From NCBI RefSeq assembly GCF_003173595.1, contig NZ_QGNZ01000006.1, positions 1 to 60,751 on the forward strand: 60,751 nt of DNA, given 5' to 3'. Below, piece by piece: positions 1 through 6,755 of the stretch. Origin of the DNA: Pedobacter yonginensis. GTDB lineage: Bacteria; Bacteroidota; Bacteroidia; Sphingobacteriales; Sphingobacteriaceae. The notes beneath the pieces were generated by a model. That model searched no databases and was not told the origin of the DNA. It saw only the letters and a list, made by a program, of their open reading frames with translations. The translations under genes and the position numbers were made by a program. Each line of letters starts with the position of its first letter. The stretch's first letter is position 1.

Positions 1-127
1 ACAGAAACAAAAGTGTTCCAAATAACCCAAATCCATCGGGAAAAATAAAACTTGTACTTAGCCTTTTTATATAGGTGGTGCTTTGTGATATCCATAGTAA
101 TGTTTATGTAATGACATATAGACGTCT
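1..127. repeat. Terminal direct overlap, left copy (circular replicon)
   Basis: These 127 bases are identical to bases 60625-60751. They include the 5' part of the small membrane-protein gene that reads from 60719 on the minus strand (its start codon reappears at 93-95). An exact end overlap of this size is what an assembler leaves on a circular contig, and 127 is a common maximum k-mer length, so the unique circle is 60,624 bp. It should not be read as a biological terminal repeat. Confidence 0.95.
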
Positions 128-128
128 A
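119..128. promoter_or_regulatory. TGACGTCA-family operator, site 1
   Basis: TAGACGTCTA is a perfect 10-bp palindrome. On the circle it lies about 25 bp upstream of the minus-strand membrane-protein gene that starts at 60719 (equivalent to base 95). It shares the GACGTC core with the other sites placed before rep, parA and several small genes. Confidence 0.5.
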
Positions 129-132
129 TACA

Positions 133-393
133 TCAGCGCAATTTAGTTTGTGTCAAATCCTGTAGCCCAGCAATTCCACTTAATAATTCTAAAGAATGTT
201 CCCTGTATTTAGCCAATTTACTTAATAATTCCTTACGTTCCTGTTCAAGTCTGGCAATTTGTTCTTCATGCTTTTTATTAATGTGTAAGCAGTGCATAAG
301 GGCTTTTGTTTTAGTGCTGATATTATGCTTGTTTTTTACTGCTTCAACTACGCTTTCATCAAAATCGGTCAATTTTACTGTTAGAGTTCCCAT
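133..393 (-). CDS. Small possible RHH/coiled-coil DNA-binding protein
   Basis: An 86-residue charged protein. Residues 1-35 start with a short beta-like stretch (GTLTVKLTDFDES) followed by helix-forming sequence, as in ribbon-helix-helix proteins, and residues 38-70 are a Lys/Glu-rich predicted coiled coil. I do not recognise a named family. A perfect ATGACGTCAT palindrome sits at 457-466 and a -7-like CAAATATA (minus-strand TATATTTG) at 423-430 in front of it. That makes it a candidate autoregulated plasmid repressor, which is inference only. It lies next to the replication module. Confidence 0.6.
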   Translation of the reverse strand: MGTLTVKLTDFDESVVEAVKNKHNISTKTKALMHCLHINKKHEEQIARLEQERKELLSKLAKYREHSLELLSGIAGLQDLTQTKLR

Positions 394-422
394 GTTATTT
401 TTTTTAATTGTTTTTCAATACA

Positions 423-466
423 CAAATATATAAATATATATTGACTTATTGATGTAATGACGTCAT
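423..466 (-). promoter_or_regulatory. Promoter with ATGACGTCAT operator for the gene at 133-393
   Basis: Reading on the minus strand, TATATTTG at 430-423 matches the Bacteroidota -7 consensus TAnnTTTG. The perfect palindrome ATGACGTCAT at 457-466 lies about 27 bp upstream of it, where the -33 region would be. It is the cleanest copy of the plasmid-wide GACGTC motif. Confidence 0.55.
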
Positions 467-537
467 TTTTTTCATTTTTATTTGCTAATAGTTTTGGGAT
501 TTTGGCATTAATTTTGTATATTAGATGTAAAGATGCA

Positions 538-555
538 TTGACGTAATGATGTCTT
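538..555. promoter_or_regulatory. TGACGTCA-family operator, paired half-matches
   Basis: TTGACGTAAT followed directly by ATGATGTCTT gives two imperfect copies of the motif 25-40 bp upstream of the small membrane-protein start at 580. Confidence 0.4.
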
Positions 556-579
556 ATTATTAATTTAAATATAAATGTT

Positions 580-747
580 ATGACTGGGGTAGGAAAATTT
601 ATTGTAGCTGTTTTTGTAAGTTTCTTTTTAATGATCGGTGCTTTAGGTTCAAGTCATCCAGTTTTATTAATATGCCTGGCATTTGTAGTATGGATTTTAT
701 TTGTGCTTTCAGTTTCAGGTTCTTCAAAAAAATATCGTGCTAAATAG
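580..747 (+). CDS. Small two-TM membrane protein (55 aa)
   Basis: ATG at 580 opens a 55-codon frame ending at TAG 745-747. Two hydrophobic stretches (about residues 7-23 and 28-47) are separated by GSSHP, and the tail is basic (SSKKYRAK), as expected for a small inner-membrane hairpin protein. It is a lone plus-strand gene beside the origin. Support is the clean hydrophobic pattern and the GACGTC-type operator pair just upstream. No family is recognised. Confidence 0.5.
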   Translation: MTGVGKFIVAVFVSFFLMIGALGSSHPVLLICLAFVVWILFVLSVSGSSKKYRAK

Positions 748-770
748 GGGAGTGGTATAATTGGTTTTTA

Positions 771-805
771 GATACACAAAAACTATAATAGTATTTCGAC
801 CGTAG
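771..805 (-). repeat. Left flank repeat with lone inverted iteron
   Basis: GATACACAAAAAC runs into an inverted iteron (GGTCGAAATACTATTA on the minus strand, 786-801). Almost the same composite unit occurs in the same orientation at 2787-2820, so the iteron array plus rep is bracketed by two direct repeats about 2 kb apart. Confidence 0.7.
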
Positions 806-1069
806 CCAACTAAGAAATTATATTATTCTTTTTGCTATAATTAGACCCATTACCGTTCTACTGTTTTTCTCTTCCAAAACCCAGCTTTATTTTTTTCTTT
901 TTGCTGTAATAGTTCTTTAGAAAGGTATGAGACTATCCAGTTAACATAATTTTAAGCTCTTACATGCCGTTTTATTTGTAAAAGTGTAACTTTAGACGTT
1001 AAGCATAAACAAAATCGAATGAGGGGCTTTAAAATGACTTTTTTTGAAACTATGGCCGAAGGCAAAAAC

Positions 1070-1099
1070 AAAAAAAATGTTTGCGGTTTTTCCGCAAAC
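1070..1099 (-). terminator. Rho-independent terminator of rep
   Basis: The stem is GTTTGCGG/CCGCAAAC at 1079-1099 with a 5-nt loop. On the minus strand it is followed by a run of eight T. It lies about 230 bp beyond the rep stop codon, past the iterons, so the rep transcript would run through the whole iteron array. Confidence 0.75.
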
Positions 1100-1136
1100 G
1101 CCTTATATATAGATTATGTTATTAAGATATAATAAT

Positions 1137-1406
1137 GGTCGAAATACTATTAGGGTTCTTAAAAAAAAGTGCCATTCAATCAAATGAATGGCTTTTTTAT
1201 TTTAGCCTCGGTCGAAATACTATTACGGTCGGTATCTCGGGTCGAAATACTATTACGGTCGGTCGAAATACTATTAGGGTTTATAGGCCATCGGTCGGAA
1301 TACTATTAGGGTCGGTCGAAATACTATTAGGCTTTTTCTTTAGCGGTCGAAATACTATTAGGGTCGGTCGGTATACTATTAGCGGAGGTCGGTATACTAT
1401 TAGGGT
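1137..1406 (+). repeat. Iteron array (nine copies), replication origin
   Basis: Nine direct copies of GGTCGAAATACTATTAGGGT or close variants start at 1137, 1210, 1240, 1261, 1293, 1314, 1345, 1366 and 1387. Successive offsets are 73, 30, 21, 32, 21, 31, 21 and 21 bp, close to whole helical turns, so the sites face the same side of the helix. Copies 5, 8 and 9 carry CGG for CGA. This is the expected binding array of an iteron-type initiator and marks the vegetative origin. The right-hand copies lie inside the rep coding sequence. Confidence 0.9.
1171..1192. terminator. Bidirectional terminator inside the iteron array
   Basis: The stem is GCCATTCA/TGAATGGC with a 6-nt loop. On the plus strand it is followed by T6, and on the minus strand by a run of eight T. 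It fills the 73-bp gap between iterons 1 and 2, so it may shield the origin from transcription on both sides. Confidence 0.7.
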
Positions 1407-2616
1407 CTTGGGGTATTGAAACAGGTTCGATACTTAAAAATCCGCTATAGATCATAGAAATTGCTTCCTTGTCTTTTAGTTCTTTCTTCTTATCCCAATT
1501 ATTGGCTTTGAAGTGTGCATTTTTTAGGATTTCAACCTTTTTTTGCAAATCAGCATCATTGTTATTTAACCAGCGTTGGAAGTTGTCTGCCTCACTCTCT
1601 AAGGCTTCTATTTTACTTAGGCGCTCAATAGGGTAGGAGATATCAAAGAACGTCCTTAAATCCTTTAATAGTGAGAATTTCAGGTTGTGGCTAACTTGTA
1701 GCTGTTTAACAATATCAGGATGTAAATTAGATTTGAAATCAAACTGTACAAAATAATCTTCCTGATACGGATTACTGGTGTCTCCATTCACAAATTTATA
1801 ATCAAAAGAGAAGTGAAGTTTATTCTGCTCGCTATTAATCTGCTTATGAATTGCCTTTAGGATATTGCTTACGGCCTCTTTTTTGTGTTTTGGCTCTTTC
1901 TCGACTTGCTTTTTATTTTCAAGTTCCTTTTTAAATCTTACACCAGCGATATCGGCTAAAAAGTCGATGCTATAAAATGGTATCTGTTCATTATTTCCCC
2001 TCGAGGAATAAATATGAAAAACCTTGTTAAGCCAAATATAGATTTTCTTTCGGCTGTGGCCTCCTTTTCCCTTGCCGATCACTGGTAAGCGTGTGGTATC
2101 TAAGGTATAGTAACGCTGAACAAAACCGTTCATCATTACATCAGAAAGTCTGACTTCGTAAATCTTTTTAGTACCCATTACATTACCTCCCTGAACAATA
2201 ATATCTTTCAGGATGGGGAAGTTTTCAAGCTGGATGATATTACCATCATCTTTGTATTGGATTACTTTTGAAAACAAAATGTTGTTTTTAAGCATCTTCA
2301 ATAAGGTAAATTCTAAAATACTTTCAAAACTATGATCTGAATAAACAGTGTTTCCTGCAATGCCTTTAGCAACATCAGGATGCATAGAACAAAGGTTTTG
2401 TGCAGTAATACCAGTAAATTCGCTGTATTCCTTAATTGTAAATCGGGTATATCCGAATAGATTGTTATTTAACTTTTTACTCATAAAGATGATAAAGTCT
2501 AAAACATTCTGTGCATCATTCCCAAAAGACTTATCGATGTCCATCAAGTTATCTGCGATAGACCTATCAACTCTGGAAAGGTTATAGCTTAAAGTGGAAA
2601 TATCGGTTGTACTCAT
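1327..2616 (-). CDS. rep: Iteron-type replication initiator (Rep, RepB/Rep_3-like)
   Basis: A 429-residue basic protein, taken to be the plasmid initiator because it lies against and overlaps the iteron array. The N-terminal two thirds have the alternating helix/strand pattern of winged-helix initiators. The C-terminal tail repeats NSIPT/NSIST three times because iterons 7-9 are translated there, and the stop codon sits inside iteron 6. The frame extends to TTG at 2652, but the ATG at 2616 is preferred: the upstream part covers a GACGTC operator, and a well-matched promoter lies at 2650-2680. Expression is probably controlled by the operator and by Rep binding the iteron at 2802. Confidence 0.82.
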   Translation of the reverse strand: MSTTDISTLSYNLSRVDRSIADNLMDIDKSFGNDAQNVLDFIIFMSKKLNNNLFGYTRFTIKEYSEFTGITAQNLCSMHPDVAKGIAGNTVYSDHSFESILEFTLLKMLKNNILFSKVIQYKDDGNIIQLENFPILKDIIVQGGNVMGTKKIYEVRLSDVMMNGFVQRYYTLDTTRLPVIGKGKGGHSRKKIYIWLNKVFHIYSSRGNNEQIPFYSIDFLADIAGVRFKKELENKKQVEKEPKHKKEAVSNILKAIHKQINSEQNKLHFSFDYKFVNGDTSNPYQEDYFVQFDFKSNLHPDIVKQLQVSHNLKFSLLKDLRTFFDISYPIERLSKIEALESEADNFQRWLNNNDADLQKKVEILKNAHFKANNWDKKKELKDKEAISMIYSGFLSIEPVSIPQDPNSIPTSANSIPTDPNSISTAKEKA

Positions 2617-2629
2617 ATTATTAAATTTA

Positions 2630-2649
2630 TACGTCTTGACGTCTTGACG
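2630..2649. promoter_or_regulatory. Double GACGTC operator in the rep leader
   Basis: Tandem GACGTC-type half-sites (ACGTCTTGACGTCTTGACG) lie between the rep -7 element and the rep ATG. A repressor bound here would block transcript start or elongation. Confidence 0.5.
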
Positions 2650-2680
2650 CAAATATATAAATATATATTAAATTAACAAA
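2650..2680 (-). promoter_or_regulatory. rep promoter, Bacteroidota consensus
   Basis: On the minus strand TTTG (2680-2677), exactly 19 bases, then TATATTTG (2657-2650) match the Bacteroidota primary sigma consensus TTTG-N19-TAnnTTTG. The rep ATG follows 34 bp downstream. Confidence 0.75.
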
Positions 2681-2786
2681 AATTGACAGGCATTATTTTG
2701 ACCTTTTCATGCATTTAAAAGTACGGTTTTTTTCTTTTGCTGTAAATCTGCTTATGGATAGCGTAGGGGGGATTTCTTAGTTTTAT

Positions 2787-2820
2787 GATACACGAAAACC
2801 CTAATAGTATTTCGACCGTA
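2787..2820 (-). repeat. Right flank repeat with lone inverted iteron upstream of rep
   Basis: GATACACGAAAAC is followed by an inverted iteron (2802-2817), repeating the unit at 771-805. It lies about 190 bp upstream of the rep ATG and could be used for autoregulation or for Rep handcuffing. Confidence 0.7.
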
Positions 2821-2863
2821 AGCGCATGATCATAAAAAAACCCCATTACTGGGGTTATAAGGT

Positions 2864-3223
2864 TTAATATTCAGCAGGTAACATAATTGTACCGTTTACA
2901 AGCCAAACATCTAACTGGTTGGCCTTAAAATCCGAAAATGGGATATCTAAGGTTTTAAGTACATTCTTATTGCCGTCTGTAACGGTTATTCTAAATTGAG
3001 AGGTTTCGTTTATTCTTTTCAAGTTCCAAACCTGAAATTCTTCTCCTTGTATCTCATTTGAGTAGATGGAAATTGTATCTAAGAACCAATAACATTCATA
3101 AGTATCGGCCAAGTATTTTATGCCATCGGTGTAAATTGAACCGAAAGTATGCTGATAGAAGTTTTCTGAACCGCCAATAAATCCATTAAATTCATGTGTG
3201 TTGTTTAATTTAAAATTTTCCAT
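2864..3223 (-). CDS. DUF6876-like small protein
   Basis: About 119 residues from the ATG at 3223, which has A-rich sequence in front; an in-frame ATG at 3241 is the alternative. Features resembling DUF6876 proteins are GGSENFYQH near the N-terminus, TDGIKYLADT, a YWFLDTI segment, EFQVW and the ending IMLPAEY. The family is found on mobile elements and has no known function. It is probably soluble and cytoplasmic. It sits between the rep module and repeat copy A. Confidence 0.6.
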   Translation of the reverse strand: MENFKLNNTHEFNGFIGGSENFYQHTFGSIYTDGIKYLADTYECYWFLDTISIYSNEIQGEEFQVWNLKRINETSQFRITVTDGNKNVLKTLDIPFSDFKANQLDVWLVNGTIMLPAEY

Positions 3224-3511
3224 TTTTTTTATCTTAATCATAAACCTGAATTAGTTTATATGCGCTCCATCGGCTCTATTACCGAATAAGTGCAATTCAT
3301 TTCAAAAAAAAATGTGGTGGGTTTTTCCCTTTTGGGATACCCATTTTATTTTTAAATTATTTGGTGTGGTAGGATAGGGGGTTGCCCACGTTTCGGGGAT
3401 ATGTGCCGAACTTTGTATTTAAACTGATATGTCCTAACTCCCCCTTACTTATAGGCGTTTTGTTTAATACTATCAAAATTTGAAAAAGCTGATCAGCTGA
3501 GGTACATTTTT

Positions 3512-3606
3512 CACTATCGTTTCTGAATGGCCGGCTTTCTCCAGGAATGATAAAACAATTGTATTTTTCATTGGCCACCTGGTCTGCAGAAATTCAAAAC
3601 ACTATC
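3512..3606 (+). repeat. Dispersed palindromic repeat, copy A (truncated)
   Basis: It starts CACTATCGTTT, continues with the CCGG..CCAGG loop, a degenerate AAAACAATTGTATTT site and CTGCAGAA, and ends AAAACACTATC. The right-hand arm present in copies B, C and I is missing. Confidence 0.7.
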
Positions 3607-3653
3607 AAATCTTATTGAATGAATTGGTTTACTTTAATTTCTTGTACCTATAT

Positions 3654-3661
3654 TATATTTG
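3654..3661 (+). promoter_or_regulatory. -7 element for the gene at 3691
   Basis: TATATTTG matches the Bacteroidota -7 consensus TAnnTTTG, 29 bp upstream of the ATG. No exact TTTG at a 19-base spacing is visible. Confidence 0.45.
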
Positions 3662-3690
3662 TGACTTAAATTTATCTTAAACATCATACA

Positions 3691-4098
3691 ATGAAGAAAC
3701 TCTCATTTTTGCTAATCTTTACGCTTACTATCCTCGTTTCACATAGTCATGCGCAAGTTCAAACTAATACACAAACCAATTCATCTGATAATTCTATTAT
3801 TGAAAAGGCTACTTATCGACTTTTTCCAACAACAAATATCTATAACTTCATAAAGCTGAATACCAGAAATGGTAAAATGTGGCAAGTACAATGGTCAACT
3901 GATACCGATAAACGATTTGTCACTAATTTAAGTTTGGTGTCTTTGGTCGGTGAAGCAGATGAGAAAAACGGCAGGTTTACTTTATCACCTACTCAAAACA
4001 TTAATACATTTCTGCTCATTGACCAGTTGGACGGTCGGGTATGGCAGGTACAGTGGTCGATTGATCCTGAAAAAAGATTTATCATCCCGATAGAATAA
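3691..4098 (+). CDS. Secreted protein with a two-fold internal repeat
   Basis: 135 residues. A type I signal peptide covers residues 1-21 (hydrophobic core, ending SHSHAQ). The mature part contains two related units of about 40 residues, each with a Phe/Thr-rich strand followed by GKMWQVQWSTD or GRVWQVQWSID and then (E/D)KRF(V/I). The repeat suggests a small beta-rich extracytoplasmic protein. It is the only gene between repeat copies A and B, which point the same way, so it resembles a one-gene cassette. Function unknown. Confidence 0.75.
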   Translation: MKKLSFLLIFTLTILVSHSHAQVQTNTQTNSSDNSIIEKATYRLFPTTNIYNFIKLNTRNGKMWQVQWSTDTDKRFVTNLSLVSLVGEADEKNGRFTLSPTQNINTFLLIDQLDGRVWQVQWSIDPEKRFIIPIE

Positions 4099-4112
4099 AG
4101 CCTATTACGCTT

Positions 4113-4262
4113 CACTATTGTTTTCTCATAACCAGGTTCAACCGGCCATTTAAAAACAATAGTATTTTTTTCATTCCGGAAGATCTCCAGAACTTGAAAA
4201 CACTATTGTTTTGGAAGTGCAGCGCAATGGATCTGCGCTTGCTCCACTATTGAAACGATAGT
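4113..4262 (+). repeat. Dispersed palindromic repeat, copy B
   Basis: A full-length copy with four sites in alternating orientation: CACTATTGTTTT, AAAACAATAGTATTTT, AAAACACTATTGTTTT and ACTATTGAAACGATAGT. Spacers include TTCCGGAA and GATCTGCGC. It lies 15 bp after the stop of the secreted-protein gene. Confidence 0.85.
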
Positions 4263-4273
4263 AAAATGTTTCA

Positions 4274-4309
4274 AAATAAAAAAAGGGCGTTGGCAAAAGC
4301 CAACGCCCT
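4274..4309 (-). terminator. Strong terminator at the end of the transfer region
   Basis: An 11-bp perfect stem AGGGCGTTGGC/GCCAACGCCCT with an AAAA loop. On the minus strand it is followed by a T-rich tract. It lies just past the stop of the lipoprotein gene at 4337 and probably ends the long minus-strand transcript. Confidence 0.85.
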
Positions 4310-4336
4310 ACAATGACAATTAGTCAAAGCTATTAT

Positions 4337-4831
4337 TTAATTTATTTTAATTGACTTAACTAAAGGGTCGGTAACCTGCCCAACTGGTTTGGCTGTGTAA
4401 TTAAAAGTTTCCAAAAGCTTACCATCAGCATAAACCTTTACAACTGCCGTAACTGGTATTTGTGCGTTGTCATCCGTATTATGCACCTGTGTAGCCGATA
4501 ATGTAAAAGCCAAGTTACCTGCAACCGTTTTACTTTCAATTACCAATTTGGAACTGGTAGGCTCTCCAATATAATTGTAGGCATTTCCTTGTGCTATAAT
4601 CTGTGTCCAAGCTGTATTTGCTGGTGTTGTAATTTCAGGAACAACAAAGCCACCTGTAGATGTGGTTAAGGTCGTTACAGCAAAAAGTAATTGGTAATTT
4701 TGATAGTTCCCTGAAAGGTCAACTTCGACCTTTACCTTTTTATCTGCGACTGGGGTAATTTCATCATCACTTTTTTTACTGCAAGAAACAAATAGCAAGG
4801 CTATTAAACTTAAAGATAGTACGTTTTTCAT
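4337..4831 (-). CDS. Outer-surface or periplasmic lipoprotein
   Basis: 164 residues with a lipoprotein signal peptide: hydrophobic residues 4-14, then lipobox FVSC with Cys17 followed by SKKSDDE, the charged tail typical of Bacteroidota surface lipoproteins. The mature protein is Thr/Val-rich, with predicted beta strands and no catalytic motif that I recognise. It is the last gene of the minus-strand block and could be a pilus- or entry-exclusion-type accessory lipoprotein, but nothing in the sequence proves that. Confidence 0.75.
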   Translation of the reverse strand: MKNVLSLSLIALLFVSCSKKSDDEITPVADKKVKVEVDLSGNYQNYQLLFAVTTLTTSTGGFVVPEITTPANTAWTQIIAQGNAYNYIGEPTSSKLVIESKTVAGNLAFTLSATQVHNTDDNAQIPVTAVVKVYADGKLLETFNYTAKPVGQVTDPLVKSIKIN

Positions 4832-4853
4832 AATCTGTTTTTTTAAGGTGTTT

Positions 4854-5327
4854 TTAATTTAATTCAATGATTTTACTTTTTGAACGGGCTTTTTGTACCA
4901 GTTCTCTAACGGTATCCCCGAGGGTTGATTGGTTAACTCCCGTCAGGGCAATTATTACATCTTGCTTATCGGTAGTGATCAGGGTTAAGGTCATTATTTT
5001 TAAAATCCGCATTATAAAGCTTTGGGTTATGATATAATCTTTGACCCTGTAAAGTTCTAATGTAATGAGGGTATAACTGAAAATACCAGTTCGGATTTTT
5101 AATGTTTCTTCCGTAAGAATGTAGATGGTGTTTCGGATAGTCCAAAAACGATAAAAGGCAATACCCAAAATAATAATTGCAGGTAAGCAAAGCATATTTA
5201 TCCAATATGCCCCAACTAAAAAGCCTATAGAAAGAAAAAGCCATCCGAAGATGGCTAAAAAACAATAGGCTAATGTTGGGCTTAACTGCAAATAGGGTTG
5301 CTGTACTGGTGTCCCTATGCTGTTCAT
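4854..5327 (-). CDS. Membrane protein with bacterial PH-like (YdbS/DUF304) domain
   Basis: About 157 residues from the ATG at 5327. The frame extends further upstream, but that part overlaps the end of the neighbouring gene, whose stop is 1 bp from this ATG. Two adjacent membrane segments (about residues 18-58) are followed by a strand-rich domain beginning NTIYILTEETLKIRTGIFS, the pattern of bacterial PH (DUF304) proteins, which anchor a PH-like domain at the membrane. It appears to be translationally coupled to the DUF3945-like gene upstream. Confidence 0.65.
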   Translation of the reverse strand: MNSIGTPVQQPYLQLSPTLAYCFLAIFGWLFLSIGFLVGAYWINMLCLPAIIILGIAFYRFWTIRNTIYILTEETLKIRTGIFSYTLITLELYRVKDYIITQSFIMRILKIMTLTLITTDKQDVIIALTGVNQSTLGDTVRELVQKARSKSKIIELN

Positions 5328-5328
5328 A

Positions 5329-6411
5329 TTATCTTCCTCTCGATGGGGTTTTAGTTTCCTGATTATCAACTTTGATATCCTCTTTCTTTTCAAACTGTAA
5401 CTTCATATCCTTATCGTAGATATTGAGGTTCTTATATTGAGGGTTTGCAGATACGTAGCCCTTTTCTTCTCCGCTACTTTTCTCAAAGGTTACGGCTTGT
5501 AAGTTGCCACGGTTGAGGGATGAAATTAAACGTTCCCTTTTATCAGGGTCGTTTAGTTCTTTAATGGGATGCTTTTGTAAAGAAGCCTGTAGGTCGAAAC
5601 CGTATTCTTTGTGGAACGTTTTAAAAGGGGAGTTTCCCTGTTCGTTCTTTTTTTCAAAGTCTAATTTCACCCAAATTTCCTCTTTACGTTTTGGGGTTTC
5701 CTGACCATCAATAACTTTGCCTCCCAACTCTGCTTTCTTTTGGATGGCTCGACCAGATAAAAGATTGTAAGCCTCTTTAGCAGTAATATCATTTCCTTTA
5801 TTTAAGAAAAAAACCTGATTGACAGGGCTATCGAATTTCCCATCTTTAAGCCCCTTTTCTAATGATGCCTGATAGTTGTTTAAAAAAAATTTATCGGATG
5901 TGGTACTTTTGCTAAACCTTAATTCATAATTGATCAGGTCTTTTGCTACAGGGGTACTAAACTCTGCTGTTGCTCCGAGTGTGAATTTATCGGCTCCCTC
6001 CCTCATTCTGGCTTCTAATGCAGAATTGAGGTTTTCGCCAAACCCTAAATATTTAAGGCTGTTTTTTAAATAGTCAAAATTGTCTAAGTTGAGTTCAGTT
6101 TTCTTCATATCGAATTTAACACTATCAAAACTAACAAATTTTACCCCATTTTCCAGCTCTTTACCATCGTTTTTAGCAATAATTTGATTTTTGTCTACGA
6201 AATAATACACATCTTTATCAGCTGGCTGAAATTTATCGAAAAACAGGCTTTGTTTATCCTTTTTAGATAGGTTAAAACCATCAATAACATCAGGAATAGA
6301 TTTTTCCTGCTCGGGACTAAGTTTAAGTTTTGAGTTTTGCTCTTTAGATACAAATTCAATTTGTTCAGGGGTCTGCCTTGCAACCTGAACAGGATGCGAA
6401 AGAATTTCCAT
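5329..6411 (-). CDS. DUF3945/DUF4099-like conjugative-element protein, main part
   Basis: 360 residues, hydrophilic, rich in Lys, Asp and Glu. Segments typical of Bacteroidota mobile-element accessory proteins are NLSKKDKQSLFF (about 48-59), a repeated KDL/LNYELR region and the C-terminal block GYVSANPQYKNLNIYD (about 318-333), as found at the ends of DUF3945 proteins. The role in transfer is unknown. The ATG at 6411 follows an A7 run, and an in-frame-looking N-terminal extension lies in the other frame (6412-6587). The real product may therefore be about 418 residues, made by a -1 shift or broken by an indel. Confidence 0.65.
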   Translation of the reverse strand: MEILSHPVQVARQTPEQIEFVSKEQNSKLKLSPEQEKSIPDVIDGFNLSKKDKQSLFFDKFQPADKDVYYFVDKNQIIAKNDGKELENGVKFVSFDSVKFDMKKTELNLDNFDYLKNSLKYLGFGENLNSALEARMREGADKFTLGATAEFSTPVAKDLINYELRFSKSTTSDKFFLNNYQASLEKGLKDGKFDSPVNQVFFLNKGNDITAKEAYNLLSGRAIQKKAELGGKVIDGQETPKRKEEIWVKLDFEKKNEQGNSPFKTFHKEYGFDLQASLQKHPIKELNDPDKRERLISSLNRGNLQAVTFEKSSGEEKGYVSANPQYKNLNIYDKDMKLQFEKKEDIKVDNQETKTPSRGR

Positions 6412-6587
6412 TTTTTTGGGTTTAAATTTTGGTTGTTTGAGACACTTATGTTTTCTTGTTTTCGTTCCCCATCATCCTTAATTGGTTTAGGGGCTTGCTT
6501 TTGTTCAAAAAAATCAATTAAATCATCGGTAAAATCTGTTTCCCCTAAATCTGTTAGGGGGTTAACATCTCCTTGGTTTCTATCCAT
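6195..6587 (-). pseudogene. N-terminal part of the DUF3945-like gene in another frame
   Basis: The first 58 codons (6587 to about 6412) encode an acidic, plausible N-terminus (MDRNQGDVNPLTDLGETDF and DDLIDFFEQKQ). Beyond NLNPKK the frame continues only as a shadow of the neighbouring gene. A -1 shift at the A7 run (6411-6417 on the plus strand) would join PKK directly to MEILSHPV of the downstream frame. Either this is one gene with an A deletion, a programmed -1 or slippage site, or two overlapping genes. Confidence 0.5.
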
Positions 6588-6755
6588 TGCGGTATAGTTA
6601 ATAAAATGGGTTTACTAAATAAAAACTCTATTAAATGAGCATCAGGGATAGTAGTGGTTATCCTTTTTGATGTGGGGGGAATAGTGAAAGGGGCAAAAAG
6701 ATATGAACGGATAGCCCGTGCAAGCCTAGAGCATTGGAATGCCCTAAAACTTTTT

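Larger units (their letters stand above)
748..1136. other. Non-coding flank of the replication origin
   Basis: I see no credible gene in this stretch. It holds one inverted iteron (786-801), a 13-mer GATACACAAAAAC at 771-783 that recurs beside the other outlying iteron, and the rep terminator hairpin at 1079-1099. The rest is A+T-rich sequence. Confidence 0.6.
3242..3690. other. Intergenic region with repeat copy A and a promoter
   Basis: No convincing gene. A short minus-strand frame (3357-3578) begins inside repeat copy A and looks fortuitous. The region holds the repeat (3512-3606) and a TATATTTG -7 element at 3654-3661, about 30 bp before the secreted-protein gene at 3691. Confidence 0.55.

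Noticed and set aside
1..127. Terminal repeats of a linear element
   Set aside because: The copies are direct, exact and of assembler k-mer length, with genes crossing the junction. Circular overlap is simpler.
1137..1406. Possible CRISPR array
   Set aside because: Repeats are 20 bp with spacings of 1-12 bp (and one of 53), overlap a rep gene and have no cas genes nearby. These are iterons.
1135..1419. A 94-codon plus-strand frame with GRNTI repeats
   Set aside because: It is the iteron array read in another frame. The repetition comes from the DNA repeats.
3357..3578. A 73-codon minus-strand frame
   Set aside because: Its start lies within dispersed repeat copy A, its composition looks random and there is no promoter or neighbour support.
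4966..5265. A 99-codon frame inside the PH-like membrane-protein gene
   Set aside because: It is out of frame with the membrane-segment pattern that defines the real gene and lacks a plausible start context.
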